DNA from: Flavobacteriales bacterium
GTDB taxonomy: Bacteria > Bacteroidota > Bacteroidia > NS11-12g > UBA955
Reading direction: 5' to 3'
Length of the DNA stretch: 28,329 bases
Assembly: GCA_947472115.1 (NCBI GenBank)
Contig: CANIZU010000005.1
Coordinates: 1-28,329 of the forward strand
The notes under the pieces are model-generated. The model ran no database searches, was not told where the DNA came from, and saw only the letters and a program-made list of their open reading frames with translations. The position numbers and the translations under genes were made by a program. Each line of letters starts with the position of its first letter. The stretch's first letter is position 1. This document shows positions 15,241 to 23,554 of this stretch, in pieces.

Positions 15241-17949
15241 TTGATTCGCCGCCTCTGTATATGGTGCTTTATTATTTTGGCCACATTGCCGATATACCTG
15301 CGCGCGCAGTCCGAATCCCTTTCCAAACGAATTACTATCAATTACGATGGCCCCGATTTTCTTGTCGTTCTGAACCAGATTTCCCAGCAAACCCAAATCC
15401 GTTTCGCTTATCAATCCAATATCTTACCCAGTAAAAAATCGTTCGCCATTCACATCTCCAATACCCAAGCAAAAAAAGCAATTCGCGATGTCCTACATCA
15501 ACAAGGACTAGATTATACAGTCAATCCTGATGATATTTTGGTGATCACCAAATGGTCGCATTCCAATCACCCAACTTCAGATTCAATCTACAATCAAAAC
15601 ATCAATGTTGTCGCCGGCAGAATCACACAATCTGGTACCGCTGAACGCTTGGTTAAGGCTTCCGTTTTCCTTCCCCAACTAAACCTCTATCAACTCACCG
15701 ACGAGTTTGGGGTTTTTAAATTCCCCATCCGATCAAAACACGGGACCGTTAAACCAGCAAACAGCAAACCAAACGGTGATTCACTCTTGCTCATTGTAAC
15801 CTACCCCGGGTTTCAAGCTTATTTCGATACCCTTTTTTATCAGCGCGATTATTTCTTGAATATCCAGATGATTCCTCAGCTAGAAAGAATTGAAACTACG
15901 TTGATTACGGCAAAAAATGACATCTCCAGACCCAGTGTAAAAATGGGCATGTCGGATCAATTCAATATTTCCGCAGCCAAATTAAACAAAATGCCTTCCC
16001 TACTTGGTGAGGCCGATGTTTTGCGATCTCTTAGCCTAAATCCAGGTGTAGTCAGCGGATCCGAAGGCATGCTGGGAATGTATGTCAGGGGTGGGGCAGC
16101 CGACCAAAACTTGGTCATGCTCGATGAAGTCCCTGTGTTTAATGCTTATCACCTGTATGGCATGTTCAGTACTTTCAACAGCGATATTGTGAAAAGTGCC
16201 CAAATGAACCGAGGTAGTTTTAATGCGGAATACGGCGGACGCCTAAGCAGTGTGATTACAGTGCAAAGCATCGATGGCAATGACAATCAATGGCAAGGCA
16301 ATGTGTCTCTGGGGTTATTAACCAATAAAGTCTTGTTCCAAGGGCCAATTTGGAAAAACCGAACCACCATCGCCGTGGCCGTTAGAAGATCCAATTTTGA
16401 TTATCTCACTCAGCCCATCGTTCAGGCCATTTTCAAGGACAGCAACAATATCAATCTTTATAATTTTTACGATATCAATGCAAAGCTAAACCATCGATTT
16501 AGTGAAAAAAGCAGTCTTTCATTCACCTATTACGCCGGCGGTGATAAGGCCTCATTTGTTGAAAAGCATCGGGTCGCTAATTTGGAAAAAGACTATTCCC
16601 AAAAGAGGGAACAAAGCAACGCTTGGGGCAATCAAATAGCGAGCTTGCGTTGGCAATATATGCCAAATGAAAAAACACGATTCACAGCAAAAGCGCACGT
16701 CAGCCAATACGATTTTAACCAACATAATGATTTCAGTTTAAAGGTAAATTATCGAAGCGACACGGTAAAAAAAGTAGACGACTATACTTCTTACAACCTG
16801 AAGAATGGCTTAAAAGACATTGATTTGAGTGCCAAAATTGATGTGCAAATGAACAAATTCCTTGGCATCCGATTTGGCGGCGGATACACCCAACACACAT
16901 TTACACCCGGCGATAGAACACTTTATACCCAAATTGATAGCGTGAAAAGAACGTATCAGTACAACGATAAAAAGGTGATTACTCCCGAAATATACAGTCA
17001 CGGTCAAATCGAATATCACCACCCCAAAATCGGTTATTTTGATTTGGGTTTACGGATTACCTATTTTGGTTTGGGTGAGAAACAGTATTATGTTCGACCT
17101 GAGCCACGATTCAATTATCGCTATAAAGTCAATCAACGAACATGGGTGAAAGCCTCCGCCTCGCAAAACATTCAATTCTTTCACCAATTGAACAACCTCG
17201 CCATGGGACTTCCAAGTGATTTGTGGGTACCCTCGGTAGCCGGTCTTGAACCCTCAAAAGCACGTCAGTCCGCCATTGGAATGACGCGTGCCGGAAAAAA
17301 TTACCAATTGAGTTCGGAGATTTTCTACAGAAAATTCTACAACCTACTCGAATATAAGGAGAATGCCGTTTATGCCACATCCGCAGTAAACTGGGAACAA
17401 ATGGTTACCCAAGGCAACGGAGAAGCTAAGGGGATGGAACTGCTAATTGAAAAGACCACGGGCAAACTCACAGGATGGGCCAGTTATACTTTGATGTACA
17501 ATAACCGTCAGTTCAACCAAATCAATCAAGGCAAGGTCTTTCCTTCTAGATACGATAGGCGCCACAACATCAACCTCGTAGGGATATATCAGCTTTCTAA
17601 AAAGTTTACCATCAGCGGCACATGGACATTTAATACCGGTTTTGCTTATACATTGCCCTCTGGGATTTATCCTTCGCCAACCGCAACAGATCCATACGCT
17701 GAAATATACATTTACGGGAATCGCAATAATGCCAGAGCCCGTGCCAATCATAGATTAGACCTTTCCGCCCAATATGTGATAAAGAAAAAATCATACCTAC
17801 AAACCTGGTCGTTTGGCGTTTATAATTGTTACAACCGCCAAAATCCATTTTTTATCACCGTAGCCTACAACCCTCAAGGCAATAGAAGTCTTTACCAATT
17901 AAGTTTGTTGCCGATTATCCCTCACTTAAATTATCAAATCACATTTTGA
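15241..17949 (+). CDS. STN-domain TonB-dependent outer-membrane receptor
   Basis: This 902-residue protein starts at TTG 15241, the only start in the open frame and immediately followed by a good signal peptide ((M)IRRLCIWCFIILATLPIYLRA, then Q). Residues about 30-105 are an STN (secretin/TonB short N-terminal) domain, which in other receptors contacts an anti-sigma factor. Residues about 120-215 form a CarboxypepD_reg-like Ig domain (VVAGRITQSGTAERLVKASVFL). Residues about 245-345 are the plug, with YVRGGAADQNLVMLDEVPVFNAYH and NAEYGGRLSSVITV. The rest is the 22-strand barrel, ending in NYQITF. Such receptors import large or scarce nutrients with energy from TonB; the ligand is unknown. A DUF4249 lipoprotein follows directly, the usual partner for this subtype. 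No sigma/anti-sigma pair is visible in the window. Confidence 0.93.
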   Translation: MIRRLCIWCFIILATLPIYLRAQSESLSKRITINYDGPDFLVVLNQISQQTQIRFAYQSNILPSKKSFAIHISNTQAKKAIRDVLHQQGLDYTVNPDDILVITKWSHSNHPTSDSIYNQNINVVAGRITQSGTAERLVKASVFLPQLNLYQLTDEFGVFKFPIRSKHGTVKPANSKPNGDSLLLIVTYPGFQAYFDTLFYQRDYFLNIQMIPQLERIETTLITAKNDISRPSVKMGMSDQFNISAAKLNKMPSLLGEADVLRSLSLNPGVVSGSEGMLGMYVRGGAADQNLVMLDEVPVFNAYHLYGMFSTFNSDIVKSAQMNRGSFNAEYGGRLSSVITVQSIDGNDNQWQGNVSLGLLTNKVLFQGPIWKNRTTIAVAVRRSNFDYLTQPIVQAIFKDSNNINLYNFYDINAKLNHRFSEKSSLSFTYYAGGDKASFVEKHRVANLEKDYSQKREQSNAWGNQIASLRWQYMPNEKTRFTAKAHVSQYDFNQHNDFSLKVNYRSDTVKKVDDYTSYNLKNGLKDIDLSAKIDVQMNKFLGIRFGGGYTQHTFTPGDRTLYTQIDSVKRTYQYNDKKVITPEIYSHGQIEYHHPKIGYFDLGLRITYFGLGEKQYYVRPEPRFNYRYKVNQRTWVKASASQNIQFFHQLNNLAMGLPSDLWVPSVAGLEPSKARQSAIGMTRAGKNYQLSSEIFYRKFYNLLEYKENAVYATSAVNWEQMVTQGNGEAKGMELLIEKTTGKLTGWASYTLMYNNRQFNQINQGKVFPSRYDRRHNINLVGIYQLSKKFTISGTWTFNTGFAYTLPSGIYPSPTATDPYAEIYIYGNRNNARARANHRLDLSAQYVIKKKSYLQTWSFGVYNCYNRQNPFFITVAYNPQGNRSLYQLSLLPIIPHLNYQITF

Positions 17950-17987
17950 TCAACAGCAATTATATCGATAATAGTTGGAAGTGGGGT

Positions 17988-18890
17988 ATGAAAAAGCTTT
18001 GGTTCTATTTCGTCGCAACCATTGTATTGATTCTGAGTTGCAGTCGTGAAATTCCACTACCAAAATCAGCAGAAATTGCAGCCGGTTCCGTAATTCATGT
18101 ATTCCTACAACCCGATTCGTCGATCCAAGCCAATTGTAGCAAAGTAGTTGGGATTTTGAATCCATTCGAACCAGAATTATTCGCGTCGATTACTGTACGC
18201 CTTAATTCAAACCTGCCGTTCCCACTTACCGCCGGCATTCCCGGGGTTTACTCAAACGCCCTTTCGAAAATTAAAGCACGCGATACCGTACTGATCAAAT
18301 ATAATTCACCATCAGATTCCTTTCAATTAATTCAAATTATCCCTTCCAATATTACTTTTACCAAGACGGATTCACTTACAGAACCCGTGGCAGGAATTGG
18401 TATCACGCAAGGATTTAAAATTCAATTTCAAGATAGCGCAATTGATCAGAATTATTATCGCATTCATGCCAAACGGTTGATTCGTAAATACAGCCACGAC
18501 AAAAACAATACTATCACAGACAGCACCCAATATTGGGAAACTCTGCGCATCGATGGGAATGATTTACCCTTTGTAAGGAACAACTACAACAACTATACAG
18601 AACAAGAAATTCTATTCAGCGATGAGACCTTTAATGGTGTATTGGCAACTTTTCATTTCTATAACTTACTGCCAAATCAGAATACCAATTTTGAAAAAAC
18701 CTTGCGAGTAAGTATCACCTTGGAAAATCTGAGTAAGCCCCTCTACGATTATTACAATTCCCGAGCAGCCCACCTTTGGTCTCAAAAATCAATCACACAG
18801 TTGCCAGGGCCACTCACAGGGAACGTTCCAAATGGATATGGAGTGATTGGTGCTTTCACTCAATGCAATTGGGTGATAAAATATCCCTAA
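17988..18890 (+). CDS. DUF4249-type lipoprotein, partner of the TonB-dependent receptor
   Basis: This 300-residue lipoprotein starts at ATG 17988, giving the signal MKKLWFYFVATIVLILSC with lipid Cys18. A TTG at 17946 overlapping the receptor stop would place 14 polar residues in front and is less likely. The remainder is beta-rich: an N-terminal Ig-like half (LNSNLPFPLTAG, GVYSNALSKIKARDTVLIKY) and a C-terminal half with FHFYNLLPNQN, LRVSITLENLSKPLYDYYNS and a Gly/Asn-rich GNVPNGYGVIGAF. This architecture and the position just after an STN-TonB receptor fit DUF4249, an accessory surface or periplasmic lipoprotein of such receptors. Its ligand is unknown. It is convergent with the next gene across 17 bp. 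Confidence 0.85.
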   Translation: MKKLWFYFVATIVLILSCSREIPLPKSAEIAAGSVIHVFLQPDSSIQANCSKVVGILNPFEPELFASITVRLNSNLPFPLTAGIPGVYSNALSKIKARDTVLIKYNSPSDSFQLIQIIPSNITFTKTDSLTEPVAGIGITQGFKIQFQDSAIDQNYYRIHAKRLIRKYSHDKNNTITDSTQYWETLRIDGNDLPFVRNNYNNYTEQEILFSDETFNGVLATFHFYNLLPNQNTNFEKTLRVSITLENLSKPLYDYYNSRAAHLWSQKSITQLPGPLTGNVPNGYGVIGAFTQCNWVIKYP

Positions 18891-18907
18891 TTACATACAT
18901 CCCTCAA

Positions 18908-19591
18908 TTATAATCGAAAATGCGCCGTAATCACTGTAGGCGGACGCAAACGTAGCGCTGAATTTGAACCAATCAATAACATCGCTTGAGTTTCCATACT
19001 TAAAGAAACCAATTCCCCAACGCGGTATTCAAAACCCCAGTGTAATTGTCCCAAAAGATTTACTTCCGTGGTGCTGAAAAAATTCGGCTGCGCAGTAGGG
19101 TCATCAAATATTTCCAACCCCACTCCGCCACCATAAAAATAATTCCATTTTCCATTGAGTCTTCTTCGGGTGTCATAATCAATTCGACCTCCAAACCAGT
19201 GAAATCCATCACCCCCGTCTACATCGAAACCTACATTCAATCGATACCCTGAATTTCTTTTATATGAGCGATACGTTAACGCATACATGTTCTGTTGCAA
19301 TGGAATGGCATTGAACGGAAGAATTTGACCCAATAAAAAACTCGTATTAAAACCCAAATACGTTTGCTTCGCAACCGGCCTGGACATGCTAACGTTGTTA
19401 AAACTCTCATACACATTTTTAGATGGACTTGTGGTAATTACCCTCACTGTAGGGACAGATGCGGGTGTTGACCTCACTGCTGTTACTGGCTTTGTCGTGT
19501 CGCTTGGCGCCGAAGAGATCCCTTCATATTGAGCGCTCAGAACATTCAAAGCCCCAATAAATACGATTGCAATGTATTTCCTAATTCCCAT
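18908..19591 (-). CDS. Exported protein of unknown function, probable outer-membrane beta-barrel
   Basis: This 227-residue protein has a signal peptide (MGIRKYIAIVFIGALNVLSA, then Q) and a low-complexity Ser/Thr/Pro/Val linker to about residue 60. The rest is built from alternating amphipathic strands (YALTYRSYKRNSGYRLNVGFDVDGG, KWNYFYGGGVGLEIF, LLGQLHWGFEYRVGELVSLSMETQ). It ends in a short strand with a terminal hydrophobic residue (ITAHFRL). I do not recognise the family; the strand count suggests a small 8-10-strand barrel. It starts 4 bp after the stop of the upstream gene, which encodes a similar exported protein, and both follow the CNNM-type gene, so the three are probably one transcript. 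Confidence 0.7.
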   Translation of the reverse strand: MGIRKYIAIVFIGALNVLSAQYEGISSAPSDTTKPVTAVRSTPASVPTVRVITTSPSKNVYESFNNVSMSRPVAKQTYLGFNTSFLLGQILPFNAIPLQQNMYALTYRSYKRNSGYRLNVGFDVDGGDGFHWFGGRIDYDTRRRLNGKWNYFYGGGVGLEIFDDPTAQPNFFSTTEVNLLGQLHWGFEYRVGELVSLSMETQAMLLIGSNSALRLRPPTVITAHFRL

Positions 19592-19595
19592 TGAA

Positions 19596-20384
19596 TTAAA
19601 ACTTAATTGTCAGAAACACCGCAATGGGAACCATCGGAACAATATGAAAGTTATTCTTATTTTCCAAAGTCGTAATGGAACCATTTACGGAAAAAGTTCG
19701 GTCGGTTCGAGTGTATTGTGCATTCAATAGCGCTTCAGTATAAATTGCAATTCGATCTTGAAATCTCCAACCAAACCCACAAAGAGCCCCGAGGCTTCCC
19801 CCATATTCTTTGGCATCGGTAATTGAAGTTATTGGATTGCCTAAATCATTAAATTGGGTTGCCTCACTATGTGATTGACGAAAAATCCCGCGTGAATCTA
19901 ATCCTCCATAAATATATGCTCCTTGTTGAAGTTCTGTACGCCATTCACGACCTAACACCAGAGATGCCCAATTCTCCGAACTCGCCCTATCAGGAAAATT
20001 AGATTGAGAATTTGTGCGAAATCCATTCATCCCCAATCTCCATGCGGCTCCTTGATCTGCGTCAATTTTACGAATCATAACTAAATAGGGGTCATCATTC
20101 ATATTTCTACTCACATTTCCTGTGAATCTAGAAAGTGCCAAAGTAACATTGGTAGAGAATTCCCATTTTGTTTTCATTCTCAACAACGATGGTTGAGTGT
20201 TGTGAATACTCAAAGTATCAAGGCCAGTTTTTGTTGCACCTTCCAAAACGCCAATGGATTGTTTTGTGGTTTCAACTGTAGTGGCGCTTTCTGCATTGCT
20301 CTGAGCAACCAATTTCAGCGAGCTCAGAAATAAAAAACATACAAAAATGATATTTTTCAATTTTCCAATGTTCATGTTTATCAT
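19596..20384 (-). CDS. Exported protein of unknown function, probable outer-membrane beta-barrel
   Basis: This 262-residue protein has a signal peptide (MNIGKLKNIIFVCFLFLSSLKLVA, then Q). The first ATG at 20384 and a second at 20375 are both possible starts. After a Thr/Ser-rich linker the protein alternates polar and hydrophobic residues (WEFSTNVTLALSRFTG, AYIYGGLDSRGIF, GGSLGALCGFGWRFQDRIAIYTEALLNAQYTR). It ends in IAVFLTIKF, the terminal Phe typical of barrel proteins. I do not recognise a family. It follows the CNNM-type gene by 13 bp and precedes another probable barrel by 4 bp. The two barrels resemble each other in layout but not enough by eye to call them paralogues. Confidence 0.7.
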   Translation of the reverse strand: MINMNIGKLKNIIFVCFLFLSSLKLVAQSNAESATTVETTKQSIGVLEGATKTGLDTLSIHNTQPSLLRMKTKWEFSTNVTLALSRFTGNVSRNMNDDPYLVMIRKIDADQGAAWRLGMNGFRTNSQSNFPDRASSENWASLVLGREWRTELQQGAYIYGGLDSRGIFRQSHSEATQFNDLGNPITSITDAKEYGGSLGALCGFGWRFQDRIAIYTEALLNAQYTRTDRTFSVNGSITTLENKNNFHIVPMVPIAVFLTIKF

Positions 20385-20397
20385 GTTTTATGACTGT

Positions 20398-21702
20398 TTA
20401 GTTTTCTTCTAGTAAAATTCGCAATTCAACTTCTTCGATCCTGGCACCAATAAGGGTTTTTATTACAAATTCAAAGGGTCCGTGATGAATTACCTCACCA
20501 ACGGCAGGAATCCTCTCAGAGCAAAAAATAATATATCCCCCCAATGTGTGGTAATCTCCTTCTGGAATTTCTAATGCGTATTCTTCATTCAAATAATCCA
20601 CTTCCAATCGAGCACTAAACAAATAGTGCTTATCTCCCAATTTGGTTTCAACCCTATCTTCTACATCAAACTCATCCTCAATTTCACCCACAATCTCTTC
20701 CAAAATATCCTCAACCGAAACCATGCCCGCGGTGCCGCCAAACTCATCAACCACCAAAGCAATACTCTTTTTTTCCTGAATGAACTTTCGCAACATGTCG
20801 TGCGCCTGCAAACTCTCATTGACAAATATCACCGGCCTGATTACACTTTGAACCGATTTGGGGTCATGAAACAAATCACTGTGATGCACAAAACCTATTA
20901 CATGGTCAATATTGCCCTTGTATACTAGAATTTTAGAATGCGCAGAATCAACAAATCTAGCTCGTAATACATCCACTGAATCACTAACGTCTACACCAAT
21001 CAATTCTGTGCGATGCACCATAAAATCTTTCACTTTGGCATCACTAAAATCCAAGGCATTGCGGAAAACCTCAGTATCAATTTCAACTGAATCTACATTC
21101 CCTGCATTCTCCAAAGAAGCAATGTAATTGTCCAAATCAACTTTAGAAAACACCTGGGTATTTTCAGTGATTTCTGTTTTAGTAAATACTTTTAACAAGA
21201 ATGCTGAAATGCCTTTAACCACCTTAATCAAGGGCCACATGAACATGTGAGCAACCTTAAAAATGCCTATCATTCCATATATTAGCTTATCCGCATATAG
21301 CTTGAAAAAAGTTTTGGGTAGATACTCAGCAATCACCAAAACAATCAAAGTACTGCAAAGAGTAACCATGAAAAACCTCAGCAATTCCGAATTCATCCAA
21401 GCGACACCGTGAAAAGATGTATCTAGAATTTCACCCATGTAAATTCCGTAAATCACCAACCCAAGGTTATTTCCTACTAATACGGTACTAATAAAATCGC
21501 TAGGGTTTTTTACATACTTCGACAACCACTTACCACTGGTGCTATTTTCCTTAGACCGGAGTTCAATCCGCAAACGAGAAGCAGATAAAAACGCAATCTC
21601 CATACCTGAAAAGAAAGAAATCACCACCAACGACAATACTACTACCAACCAAGCGTTGGCATCCACCATCATTAAACTCAATACCGAAGGAGGGTCTATC
21701 AT
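20398..21702 (-). CDS. CNNM/CBS/CorC_HlyC-domain membrane protein (hemolysin-family)
   Basis: Starting at ATG 21702 the protein has 434 residues; the frame is open to 21750, but the perfect TATATTTG box lies between, so the shorter form is preferred. Residues 1-180 are a CNNM (DUF21) domain with several membrane helices, beginning WLVVVLSLVVISFFSGMEIAFLSASRLRIEL. Two CBS repeats follow: KVKDFMVHRTELIGVDVSDSV through HSKILVYKGNIDHVIGFVHHSDLF, and FVNESLQAHDMLRKF through VVDEFGGTAGMVSVEDILEEI. The C-terminal CorC_HlyC domain includes DYHTLGGYIIF. Relatives have been linked to Mg2+/Co2+ transport or resistance, and one Bacteroidota member is GldE. I see no gldD, so I do not call it GldE. Two exported barrel-like genes follow on the same strand. 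Confidence 0.93.
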   Translation of the reverse strand: MIDPPSVLSLMMVDANAWLVVVLSLVVISFFSGMEIAFLSASRLRIELRSKENSTSGKWLSKYVKNPSDFISTVLVGNNLGLVIYGIYMGEILDTSFHGVAWMNSELLRFFMVTLCSTLIVLVIAEYLPKTFFKLYADKLIYGMIGIFKVAHMFMWPLIKVVKGISAFLLKVFTKTEITENTQVFSKVDLDNYIASLENAGNVDSVEIDTEVFRNALDFSDAKVKDFMVHRTELIGVDVSDSVDVLRARFVDSAHSKILVYKGNIDHVIGFVHHSDLFHDPKSVQSVIRPVIFVNESLQAHDMLRKFIQEKKSIALVVDEFGGTAGMVSVEDILEEIVGEIEDEFDVEDRVETKLGDKHYLFSARLEVDYLNEEYALEIPEGDYHTLGGYIIFCSERIPAVGEVIHHGPFEFVIKTLIGARIEEVELRILLEEN

Positions 21703-21708
21703 ATTACA

Positions 21709-21716
21709 CAAATATA
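21709..21716 (-). promoter_or_regulatory. -7 box (TATATTTG) 6 bases before the CNNM-protein ATG
   Basis: This perfect TAnnTTTG match on the minus strand ends six bases before ATG 21702. It lies inside the longer open frame that reaches 21750, which argues for the shorter protein. The purK promoter box lies 56 bp away on the other strand. Confidence 0.55.
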
Positions 21717-21772
21717 CCATCGAAAATATGGCAAAAAACGCAAGAACCAAATTTCGTGTTGTATTCCGCGCC

Positions 21773-21780
21773 TATCTTTG
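21773..21780 (+). promoter_or_regulatory. -7 box (TATCTTTG) 4 bases before the purK ATG
   Basis: This perfect TAnnTTTG match ends four bases before ATG 21785. It supports this start over the longer open frame beginning at 21539, which lies antisense within the CNNM gene. Confidence 0.65.
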
Positions 21781-21784
21781 CCCT

Positions 21785-22924
21785 ATGATTCGTATTGGTA
21801 TCATTGGGGGAGGCCAATTGGGTATGATGAGCATCGAGGCCAAATACCAATCCCTACCCGTTGAATTTACAGTTTTAGAGCAATCCATCGACTGCCCCGC
21901 AGCCGCAATAACCAACCATTTTGTTGCAGGTAGCCTTCAAAATGCCAACGATATCCAAACATTGGCCAGCCAAAGCGATGTACTTACCTGGGAAATTGAA
22001 CATATCAATGTCGATGCCCTCATTGCATTGGAAAAAGAAGGAAAAACCATTATCCCAAAACCGTCTGTGCTGAAAACAATCCAAGACAAAGGAATCCAAA
22101 AACAGTTTTTTACCAACCACAACATCCCCACAGCACCATACATCCTTGCCAATATCAACCAAATTACCCCGCAACAATTGGATCAATTCCCCGGGGAAAA
22201 AGTGGTGCTCAAAACCCGAACCGGCGGTTACGATGGGAAAGGGGTAAGCATCGTTTCAAAAAATCAACTCCCCCATGAAGCCCCATTCCAAGGAGATGTC
22301 CTCATAGAATCGTTTATCCCAAATGCCCTCGAAATTGCCATCATCGTGGCCATTGGCCAAGACGGTGAACACGCCGTTTATCCGGCCATCGAAATGTATT
22401 TCAACCCCAAAAGTAACTTGGTTGAATTCCTGTTTTCGCCCGCTCGCATCAGCCCAGAAATCGAAGCCAAAGCGCAAGAAATCAGCTTAAAATGCGTTCA
22501 AAAACTCAATTCGCCTGGCCTATTTGCCGTGGAATTGTTCCTTACCCCCGACAATCAGATTCTGGTCAACGAAATCGCCCCGAGACCGCATAATAGTGGC
22601 CACCACACCATCGAAGGCTGCTACTGCTCGCAATTTGAACAGTTCCTGCGCATCCTTTCTGGTGCCCCCCTCGGTGACACCTCACTCATCCAACCCGCAG
22701 CCATGATCAATATCGTAGGACCCGAAAATATTTCAGGACCCTACCACCTCCAAAATGAAGCCGAACTCACAGCCAATGGAGACGTCTTCATCCACATGTA
22801 CCGAAAATCAGAAACTCGTCCGCATAGAAAAATTGGACATGCAACGGTCATCGCCAACACGTTAGAAGAACTCCTGCCAAAAGCCGAAGCGCTGCGAAGT
22901 CAATTAGTAATTATTGCAGATTAA
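21785..22924 (+). CDS. purK: 5-(carboxyamino)imidazole ribonucleotide synthase
   Basis: This 379-residue ATP-grasp enzyme carboxylates aminoimidazole ribonucleotide with ATP and bicarbonate in de novo purine synthesis. The start (MIRIGIIGGGQLGMM) gives the typical nucleotide-binding N-terminus at residue 4. The ATP-grasp part shows VVLKTRTGGYDGKGVSIV (phosphate-binding loop), VLIESFIP, and LFAVELFLTPDNQILVNEIAPRPHNSGHHTIEG with the metal-binding Glu/Asn residues. The C-terminus has AAMINIVG and HMYRKSETRPHRKIGHATV. All expected motifs are present and the length is normal. It stands alone, convergent with frr and divergent from the CNNM gene; no purE is adjacent. A 12-bp perfect palindrome (22187-22198) encodes FPGE within the gene. 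Confidence 0.97.
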   Translation: MIRIGIIGGGQLGMMSIEAKYQSLPVEFTVLEQSIDCPAAAITNHFVAGSLQNANDIQTLASQSDVLTWEIEHINVDALIALEKEGKTIIPKPSVLKTIQDKGIQKQFFTNHNIPTAPYILANINQITPQQLDQFPGEKVVLKTRTGGYDGKGVSIVSKNQLPHEAPFQGDVLIESFIPNALEIAIIVAIGQDGEHAVYPAIEMYFNPKSNLVEFLFSPARISPEIEAKAQEISLKCVQKLNSPGLFAVELFLTPDNQILVNEIAPRPHNSGHHTIEGCYCSQFEQFLRILSGAPLGDTSLIQPAAMINIVGPENISGPYHLQNEAELTANGDVFIHMYRKSETRPHRKIGHATVIANTLEELLPKAEALRSQLVIIAD

Positions 22925-22936
22925 TAATCCCCGACC

Positions 22937-23497
22937 TTAAACAGTCATAATTTCCTTTTCCTTGTTTTCCAACAAGTCTTCGGTCTTTTTGATGTAGCTA
23001 TCAACTACCTTCTGTACCCTGTCCTCTCCCACTTTCGCATCGTCCTCGCTCAAACCATCCTTTTCCAGTTTCTTGATTCTCTCGTTTGCATCCTTGCGCA
23101 AATTGCGAATACCGATCTTAGAATTCTCCGACTCTGCCTTCGCACGTTTTACCAACTCTTTCCTGCGTTCCTCAGTTACCGGTGGAATGCTGATACGAAT
23201 AAATTCGCCATCGTTCATTGGAGCAAAACCCAAATTTGAATTGATAATTGCCGTTTCAATCGGACGAATTAATGATTTATCCCAAGGCTGAACCGCCAAC
23301 GTACGAGAATCTGGTGTATTCACGTTTGCCACCTGGGACAAAGGCGTCAATGCACCATAATATTCAACCATCACACTTTCCAACATAGCTGGACTTGCCT
23401 TACCCGCGCGAATTCGAGAAAATTCCGTAGCCGTGTGCTGGAGGTTCTTTTCCAACTGATCAGTCAACTGATCGATAACTTCATTCAATGTGCTCAT
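22937..23497 (-). CDS. frr: Ribosome recycling factor
   Basis: This 186-residue protein has the standard length. RRF, with EF-G, splits ribosomes after termination. The three-helix bundle is visible: the N-terminal helix with HTATEFSRIRAGKASPAMLESVMVEYYG, the small domain with TPLSQVANVNTPDSRTLAVQPWDKS, NSNLGFAPMNDGEFIRISIPPVTEERRKELVKRAK, and a C-terminal helix with VRIxxLRxxAN-like IGIRNLRKDANERIKKLEKDGLSEDDAK. In most genomes frr follows pyrH, but here it follows the purF-like gene by 57 bp on the same strand. I see no clear TAnnTTTG box in that gap, so read-through from purF is likely. It is convergent with purK across 12 bp. Confidence 0.98.
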   Translation of the reverse strand: MSTLNEVIDQLTDQLEKNLQHTATEFSRIRAGKASPAMLESVMVEYYGALTPLSQVANVNTPDSRTLAVQPWDKSLIRPIETAIINSNLGFAPMNDGEFIRISIPPVTEERRKELVKRAKAESENSKIGIRNLRKDANERIKKLEKDGLSEDDAKVGEDRVQKVVDSYIKKTEDLLENKEKEIMTV

Positions 23498-23554
23498 ATC
23501 AATTATTCAACGAATTTAACAATTATTCAATTCCTTTTCAAAACCTATCCAAAC

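Noticed and set aside
20398..21702. Calling the CNNM-type gene gldE
   Set aside because: Domain order fits, but there is no adjacent gldD, ssb or mutY, and the domain architecture is shared by all hemolysin-family proteins.
21539..21784. Longer N-terminus for purK
   Set aside because: The extra 82 residues are antisense to the CNNM gene; PurK normally begins at the IGIIGGGQLG motif, which follows ATG 21785.
22187..22198. 12-bp palindrome TTCCCCGGGGAA in purK
   Set aside because: It encodes the conserved FPGE segment and is short enough to arise by chance; noted only because it resembles the ALDH hairpin arms.
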